48,053 bases of DNA from an uncultured Caulobacteraceae bacterium (GTDB taxonomy: Bacteria; Pseudomonadota; Alphaproteobacteria; Caulobacterales; Caulobacteraceae): contig CAIQJF010000063.1 of the NCBI GenBank assembly GCA_903872075.1, positions 1 through 48,053 of the forward strand, in the 5' to 3' direction. The translations under genes and the position numbers were made by a program. This document shows, piece by piece, positions 43,848 to 48,053 of the stretch (positions are counted from its first letter, which is position 1; every line of letters begins with the position of its first letter). The notes below the pieces were generated by a model. It saw only the letters and a list, made by a program, of their open reading frames with translations, did not search any database and was not told the origin of the DNA.

Positions 43848-44735
43848 ATGAAATTCATCATCGATACCGACATCGGCGACGACTACGACGACATCTTCAC
43901 GCTTGCGGTGGCGCTGGCCAGCCCCGAGGTCGACCTCGTCGGCGTGACCACAGTCGGGGGCGATGTGGCGCTTCGGGCCCGGCTCACGCGACGGTTCCTG
44001 GAGCTGGCGGAACGGAGCGACATCCCGGTCGCCATAGGAGCGCCACAGCCTGTCCGGGCGCAGTTCAGTCACCGGCGTTGGGCTCAGGCCGCGCCGCCGC
44101 TCGCCGGCGCCCAGCCCGACGCCGTCGCGTTCATCCTCGACCAGGCCCGGGCCCATCCGGGTGAGATCACCCTGCTCGCCATCGGACCACTGTCGAACGT
44201 GGCGGCGGCGGTGAGCCGTGACCCTGAAGGATTCGGTAACCTGGCGCGCATTGTGCTAATGGGCGGCTCGGTCCGACGAGGCTACCGCGACCTGCCTTGG
44301 CGGCCAGCCTCCGGACCCTCGGCGGAATACAATATCGTGCAGGACATTCCGGCGGCGCAGACGGTGTTCGACTCCGGCCTGCCACTGCTCGTCGCGCCGC
44401 TGGATGCGACCATGGTCGCCCTGGACGAGGCCAAGCGGATGCAGATCTTCACCCGCTCGACTCCGATCACCGACGCCCTGGCCCTGACCTACCTGCAGTG
44501 GACCGCGGCCAGCGGCCGCGCGCTGCCTATCCTCTTCGACACCATCGCCCTCGCCGCCGCCCTCGATCCTGGGGTCTGCCAAACCGAGCCTCTGCGGCTG
44601 CAGGTGGATGCGGAGGGGTACACACGCCTGACGGAGGGCCCTCCCAACGCCGAGGTGTGCGTCGACTGCGACGAGGACAGATTCTTCCGTTGGATGATGC
44701 CGCGGCTGGTCGGCGGCGCGCCAAGGGACGCGTGA
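43848..44735 (+). CDS. Nucleoside hydrolase
   Basis: A 295-aa Ca2+-dependent N-ribohydrolase of the inosine-uridine-preferring family. The N-terminal Asp cluster IIDTDIGDDYDD is the metal-binding signature, and LLAIGPLSNVAAA and IVLMGGS are other family segments. It cleaves the N-glycosidic bond of ribonucleosides for base salvage in the cytosol; specificity is not readable. GGAAGG precedes ATG 43848. Full length, with no defects seen. Confidence 0.92.
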   Translation: MKFIIDTDIGDDYDDIFTLAVALASPEVDLVGVTTVGGDVALRARLTRRFLELAERSDIPVAIGAPQPVRAQFSHRRWAQAAPPLAGAQPDAVAFILDQARAHPGEITLLAIGPLSNVAAAVSRDPEGFGNLARIVLMGGSVRRGYRDLPWRPASGPSAEYNIVQDIPAAQTVFDSGLPLLVAPLDATMVALDEAKRMQIFTRSTPITDALALTYLQWTAASGRALPILFDTIALAAALDPGVCQTEPLRLQVDAEGYTRLTEGPPNAEVCVDCDEDRFFRWMMPRLVGGAPRDA

Positions 44736-44911
44736 CCTCCGCCAAGCCGCGGAGGCTCCGGCTTCGACAGCTCCGGCGCGTGCACAGGCCGATGGTTTGC
44801 GGCCTGGAAATCGTGTCGCGCCAAATTCGTAGCGCGTGCTAGTTTCCGCTCCGGAACAGGATGCAAACACGAGGCGGGCCAGACGCGCCGGCCCCAGGGG
44901 AGGATGTGACC

Positions 44912-45988
44912 ATGGACGTTGGTATGTTTCAGACGCCGTTCATGCGGCCTGAGCGCAGCCCAAGGCAGGTCTTCGACTGGGCCGTGCGCCAGGCGGTGCA
45001 TGCCGACAAGGTCGGTTTCAGCGAATACTGGGTGGGAGAGCACGCGACCTTGGATTGGGAATCGATCCCCAGCCCGGAGCTGGTGATCGCCGCGGCGGCG
45101 CTGCAGACCACGAGGATCAAACTGGGGCCGCTGGCCCATCTGCTGCCCTATCACAACCCGGCCACACTGGCGGTCCAGTCGGCGTGGCTGAGCCAGATCC
45201 TGGAGGGGCGCTATCAGATGGGCGTCGCCACGGGAGCCTATCCCAGCGATGCGGCGCTACGCGGCGTCACCGACATGTCGAAGAACCACGCCATGATGTT
45301 CGAGGCGATCGAGATCATGGAGCGGGTCTGGAAGGGCGAGCCGTTCTCAAAGGTGGGAGAGTTCTGGGACGCCGGGTTCCCGACCTCCGAGCTGTCGCAC
45401 GAGACAATCCGCGACCTGCGACCCTGGGGCGGGACAATGCCGATGGCGATGACCGGCCTCTACTCCCCGTCGCCCTCGATCGCCTTCGCCGGCAAGCAAG
45501 GCTACATTCCGGCGTCGGTGTTCGCCGGCAACGGTTTCCTGCGCAGCCACTTCGACACCTATCGGACGCAGACGGAAGCCGCCGGGCGCACCTACGATCG
45601 CTCGGTGTATCGCGTGGTTCGCGACGTGATCGTCGCCGACACAGACAAGGCGGCGCGGGATCTGGCGATCGAGGGCGGCATCGGCCACGCGTGGGACGTC
45701 TATCTGAAGCCGACGTTCGAACGCTTCGGCATTTTACAGGGCATCCTGCCCGACCCCGCGATGGACCCGGCCAAGGTCGACGCGGCCTATCTGGCCGAGC
45801 ACGTCTGGATCGTCGGCTCGCCGGACACGGTGGTGGCGAAGATGAACGCCTGGTGCGACGAACTCGGCGGGCCGTTCGGCACGCTGCTGGTCTATAGCTA
45901 CGACTATCTCGACGCGCCGCAGGCCTGGGAGCATTCGATGGACCTGCTGGCCAACGCGGTCGCGCCCCGCGTGGGAAAAGCACTTTGA
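44912..45988 (+). CDS. LLM-class flavin-dependent oxidoreductase
   Basis: A 358-aa luciferase-like monooxygenase. Segments FSEYWVGEHATLDWESIPSP, IKLGPLAHLLPYHNPATLAV and MGVATGAYPSDAAL are family-typical and parallel those of the LLM gene at 34698, although the two are distant paralogues. ATG 44912 with GGGGAGG eight bases upstream is chosen. It is the last chromosomal gene before the integrated element: its stop is 81 bases from the tRNA fragment. Substrate is unknown. Confidence 0.9.
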   Translation: MDVGMFQTPFMRPERSPRQVFDWAVRQAVHADKVGFSEYWVGEHATLDWESIPSPELVIAAAALQTTRIKLGPLAHLLPYHNPATLAVQSAWLSQILEGRYQMGVATGAYPSDAALRGVTDMSKNHAMMFEAIEIMERVWKGEPFSKVGEFWDAGFPTSELSHETIRDLRPWGGTMPMAMTGLYSPSPSIAFAGKQGYIPASVFAGNGFLRSHFDTYRTQTEAAGRTYDRSVYRVVRDVIVADTDKAARDLAIEGGIGHAWDVYLKPTFERFGILQGILPDPAMDPAKVDAAYLAEHVWIVGSPDTVVAKMNAWCDELGGPFGTLLVYSYDYLDAPQAWEHSMDLLANAVAPRVGKAL

Positions 45989-46043
45989 AACAGCCAATAT
46001 CGATCCAGCGTCTGTTCCCACTCGAGGGACTGCCGCGGAAGGT

Positions 46044-46064
46044 CGCGGACGCTGAATGTCCGCG
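46044..46064. repeat. Perfect 7-bp hairpin next to the attachment site
   Basis: CGCGGAC (46044-46050) and GTCCGCG (46058-46064) form a perfect stem with a seven-base loop, between the LLM gene and the tRNA fragment. It would lie just after the original tRNA and may have been part of its terminator. No clean T-tract follows on either strand. Confidence 0.4.
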
Positions 46065-46069
46065 GAAAA

Positions 46070-46114
46070 TGGCGCACTCGACAGGATTCGAACCTGTGAC
46101 CTCTGCCTTCGGAG
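46070..46114 (-). other. Attachment site: 3' fragment of tRNA-Arg(CCG)
   Basis: Read on the minus strand, the 45 bases hold the anticodon loop CTCCGAA (anticodon CCG), the 3' anticodon stem GGCAG, a variable loop, a perfect T arm ACAGG-TTCGAAT-CCTGT and the 3' acceptor strand ending GCCA. The 5' half of the tRNA is missing: the bases at higher coordinates do not pair. This is the displaced tRNA end left when an element inserts into a tRNA gene, so it marks the left junction of the element whose integrase follows. It is not a functional tRNA. Confidence 0.85.
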
Positions 46115-46294
46115 CAATTTAACCCACGCATCCGAAAAATGCGATAGGGCACGCTACAGTACGATAAGCATCTGAAACCACTAGATGTTTTTCAAGTTTG
46201 CGCCGAAACCCATATCCGCAATTTCGCTGCAATTTCATCTTGACTGCTTCCGTGGTGCTTCCGCGGAAGCAGTCCGATAGCGAAGGATTGGGTG
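46115..46294 (+). promoter_or_regulatory. Integrase leader with direct and inverted repeats
   Basis: The 180 bases between the attachment site and the integrase hold GCAATTTC twice (46218-46225, 46229-46236, 11 bases apart) and a perfect inverted repeat GACTGCTTCC (46242-46251) / GGAAGCAGTC (46265-46274). TGCTTCCG also recurs as a direct repeat inside it. They could be integrase arm-type sites, an excisionase site or an operator. No gene is seen. Confidence 0.5.
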
Positions 46295-47653
46295 ATGGTG
46301 AAGCTCACAAAACGGACTGTGGATGCGGCGAAGGTCGAAGCGAAAGACTATTTTATCTGGGACGATGATCTGCCGGGTTTCGGTCTCCGCGTCTTCGCTT
46401 CTGGCAAGCGCAGCTATCTCGTCCAATACCGCGCCGGAGGTCGATCCAGGCGCTACACGATCGGCTTGCACGGTATCTGGACGCCGGAAGCGGCGCGGCA
46501 GGAAGCCAAAGTTCAGCTCGGCCGCATCGCGGCAGGCGACAACGCGGCCGAGGAGCGCCAACTCGATCATAAAGCCATCACGATGAAAGAGCTTTGCGCG
46601 CTCTACGTCGCGGATCTGAACGCGGGCCTCATTCTTGGCAAAGGGGGACGACCGAAAAAGTCGACGACGATCGTCACCGATACGGGACGGATCGAACGCC
46701 ACATAATCCCGCTAGTCGGCTCGCGTCGGGTCAAGGATCTGACCAAGGCCGATGTGAACAAGCTTATGAAGGACATTATAGCAGGCAAGACGCGAGTGTC
46801 GGTTAAAACGAAGAAATTACGCGGCAGGGCCATCGTTCGGGGTGGTCCAGGTACGGCGACCCGCACGATCGGCCTGCTGGGCGGCATCCTCACCTATGCC
46901 GTCGATGCAGGGATCATCGAGAGCAACCCCACACATGGACTGAAGAAGCCAAAATATGCCGTCAGAACCCGTCGCCTGACTGAGGCCGAATACCGCACTC
47001 TCGGCGAGATGCTGCGGGAGGCAGCGAAAGCCGAAAAATACGCCATGACGGTCGACATCATCCGACTGATCGCTCTGACCGGCTGCCGCCGTAGCGAGAT
47101 AATCGGTTTGAAGTGGGAAGAGGTTGACCTCGACTCCAGTTGCCTTCGCCTTATCGATAGCAAGGAAGGCGATTCTATTCGTCCGACGGGCTTGCCGGTC
47201 GTGGAGTGTCTTGAGGAGCGCCGGAAAGCGGAAGTCGATTGTTACGTGTTTCCGGGCGAGCGCAATGGCGCCGCGTTTGGGAGCTTCCCGAACCATTGGG
47301 AACAGATCTTCAGGAAGTCGCCACTTTCTGACGTAACGCCCCACGTCCTGCGGCACAGCTTCGCGAGCATCGCCAACGATCTCGGGTTCACCGAAATTAC
47401 CATTGCCGCACTCGTAGGCCATTCGAAGGGGACGATGACGAGCAAATATATTCACACGCTCGACACGGCGCTGATCATGGCCGCGGACACGATTTCTGGA
47501 TACATTCAGGGGCTACTCGACGGCGTTGAATTCAAGCAAACAGCATACGCTCTTGACCGTGATTCAAGAAGAGTTGCGCTCAACCGGTTCCTTGCCAAAG
47601 CCATTGGGGAGCCGGCCAGCCACGCTGACGGAGATACCCGGCTGGCCGCATGA
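46295..47653 (+). CDS. int: Tyrosine recombinase (integrase)
   Basis: A 452-aa site-specific recombinase of the phage P4/DUF4102 type. The N-terminal arm-binding domain has GFGLRVFASGKRSYLVQYRA, and the catalytic residues are Arg265 (TGCRRSEI), His350-Val-Leu-Arg353 (PHVLRHSF), His376 (VGHSKGTMTSKYIH) and the nucleophile Tyr385. It integrates and excises the element at the tRNA-Arg(CCG) site just upstream. GC and codon use are lower than in the chromosomal genes. ATG 46295 follows GAAGGA; GTG 46292 is possible. The stop overlaps an ATG of the next frame (ATGA at 47650). Confidence 0.93.
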   Translation: MVKLTKRTVDAAKVEAKDYFIWDDDLPGFGLRVFASGKRSYLVQYRAGGRSRRYTIGLHGIWTPEAARQEAKVQLGRIAAGDNAAEERQLDHKAITMKELCALYVADLNAGLILGKGGRPKKSTTIVTDTGRIERHIIPLVGSRRVKDLTKADVNKLMKDIIAGKTRVSVKTKKLRGRAIVRGGPGTATRTIGLLGGILTYAVDAGIIESNPTHGLKKPKYAVRTRRLTEAEYRTLGEMLREAAKAEKYAMTVDIIRLIALTGCRRSEIIGLKWEEVDLDSSCLRLIDSKEGDSIRPTGLPVVECLEERRKAEVDCYVFPGERNGAAFGSFPNHWEQIFRKSPLSDVTPHVLRHSFASIANDLGFTEITIAALVGHSKGTMTSKYIHTLDTALIMAADTISGYIQGLLDGVEFKQTAYALDRDSRRVALNRFLAKAIGEPASHADGDTRLAA

Positions 47654-47700
47654 GGCCTCGGCCGAGCATGTGTCGTAGGCAGAGTACTGGATTGGGCAAT

Positions 47701-47937
47701 ATGGCCTTCAAGACCGTCGAAAGCATTTTAGAGCCCGATCCGCGTTTCGCAGATCTCTGCGTCGTTGAAAACGGCCAGGCCCGCCGAATGACTCTTGCCG
47801 ACCATCACAAAGCGCTTGCCAACATCGGTCTCGCGGGCACCGCACCGACCGATGTTCTGGCGGCCTACGATCGCGCCCGAAACACGATCATATACGCATT
47901 CTTCGACTATGATCTGTTGATTTCCACTGAGAGCTGA
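47701..47937 (+). CDS. Hypothetical protein, 3' end replaced by IS21
   Basis: A 78-aa unrecognised reading frame with a plausible native part (FKTVESILEPDPRFAD to FFDYD). The last codons (LLISTES and stop) are supplied by the left end of the IS21 element that begins about 47915, so the original gene is truncated and should continue beyond the IS. The frame could also start at ATG 47650 with an ATGA overlap to the integrase stop, making it the next gene in the integrase unit. Confidence 0.55.
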   Translation: MAFKTVESILEPDPRFADLCVVENGQARRMTLADHHKALANIGLAGTAPTDVLAAYDRARNTIIYAFFDYDLLISTES

Positions 47938-48053
47938 CCCGGGAGGCGCATAATTTCCACTGAGAAGTGACCCATGTTCTGACCTTCCCCCTGGCTGCCT
48001 GGTCGGGGGACACTGGAGTGATCGACATGGCTTTATTGAGCGTTATCCGGCGC
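47915..48053 (+). mobile_element. IS21-family insertion sequence, left end (partial)
   Basis: TGTTGATTTCCACTGAGAGC starts at 47915 with the TG end usual for IS21 elements. ATTTCCACTGAGAGCTGACC(C) at 47920-47940 is repeated at 47953-47973 with two changes; such multiple end repeats bind the transposase in IS21. The istA start follows at 48027. The element runs off the window. Confidence 0.85.
48027..48053 (+). CDS. istA: IS21 transposase IstA (partial, first 9 codons)
   Basis: The reading frame opens MALLSVIRR after GGAG and runs off the window edge. The N-terminus and its position behind the IS21 end repeats identify it as IstA, the transposase that works with the ATPase IstB. Confidence 0.75.

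Noticed and set aside
46070..46114. A functional tRNA gene
   Set aside because: The 5' half, including D arm and 5' acceptor strand, is absent; only the displaced 3' part is present.
1..48053. CRISPR array or additional RNA genes
   Set aside because: No series of regularly spaced repeats was seen, and no second T-arm consensus beyond the fragment at 46085. Small or unusual RNAs could have been missed by eye.

Overview
The window reads as chromosomal DNA of an alphaproteobacterium, most likely a Caulobacteraceae (Phenylobacterium/Caulobacter type). The reasons are very high GC through most of the window, dense short-spaced genes, and family content typical of that group: a CC0125/CC1285-like lipoprotein, DUF5076-, DUF6665- and DUF3772-type proteins, an orphan TonB-dependent receptor, paired LLM flavoproteins and phytanoyl-CoA dioxygenases. 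This placement is inferred from protein character only; no search was run.

Layout. 1-1,300: a lower-GC gene for a one-TM protein of unknown function, with the character of acquired DNA. 1,480-4,930: an Lhr-type DEXH helicase translationally coupled to the PdeM metallophosphoesterase of the ligase-associated DNA-repair group, then a small membrane protein. 4,950-12,170: unlinked housekeeping and accessory genes (secreted alpha/beta hydrolase, CorA, DUF5076, S51 peptidase, membrane protein, aldo/keto reductase, globin, CPBP protease), with a 16-G homopolymer near 9,340. 12,180-13,981: an Rrf2 regulator divergent from an FAD oxidoreductase that carries a one-base frameshift, with a clear palindromic operator between them. 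13,990-20,120: DUF3772/MscS channel, ornithine-cyclodeaminase-like enzyme, SulP transporter and enoyl-CoA hydratase. 20,230-29,460: ArsR plus double-SRPBCC operon, MFS carrier, SGNH hydrolase, lipocalin, Nudix, lipoprotein, two small proteins, L,D-transpeptidase, a frameshifted amidohydrolase and an acyltransferase.

29,480-38,530 is the most coherent metabolic block. It holds a PQQ alcohol dehydrogenase with the Asp-X-Asp signature of lanthanide-dependent enzymes, a small cytochrome c with a CX3CH haem motif, a YghU-type GST, and a second minus-strand cluster of diheme cytochrome c, two tandem PhyH dioxygenases and an LLM monooxygenase. Between these two clusters, on the opposite strand, lies a protein joining a SLOG-like nucleotide-binding domain to four membrane helices. 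It is the best candidate in the window for an uncharacterised signalling or defence function. 38,600-45,990 holds DUF6665, DUF4239, a TonB receptor, a TIGR03862 flavoprotein, a nucleoside hydrolase and a second LLM enzyme.

From 46,070 rightwards the window enters an integrated element. A displaced 3' fragment of tRNA-Arg(CCG), starting at the anticodon loop, forms the attachment site. A tyrosine integrase and a small gene follow. The small gene is cut by the left end of an IS21-family insertion sequence, whose istA gene starts 27 bases before the window ends. The intact tRNA-Arg(CCG) and the element's cargo should lie beyond the right edge.

Two genes (12,723-13,981 and 26,992-28,285) each need a single-base correction to read through. 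These are either recent pseudogenes or sequencing errors.
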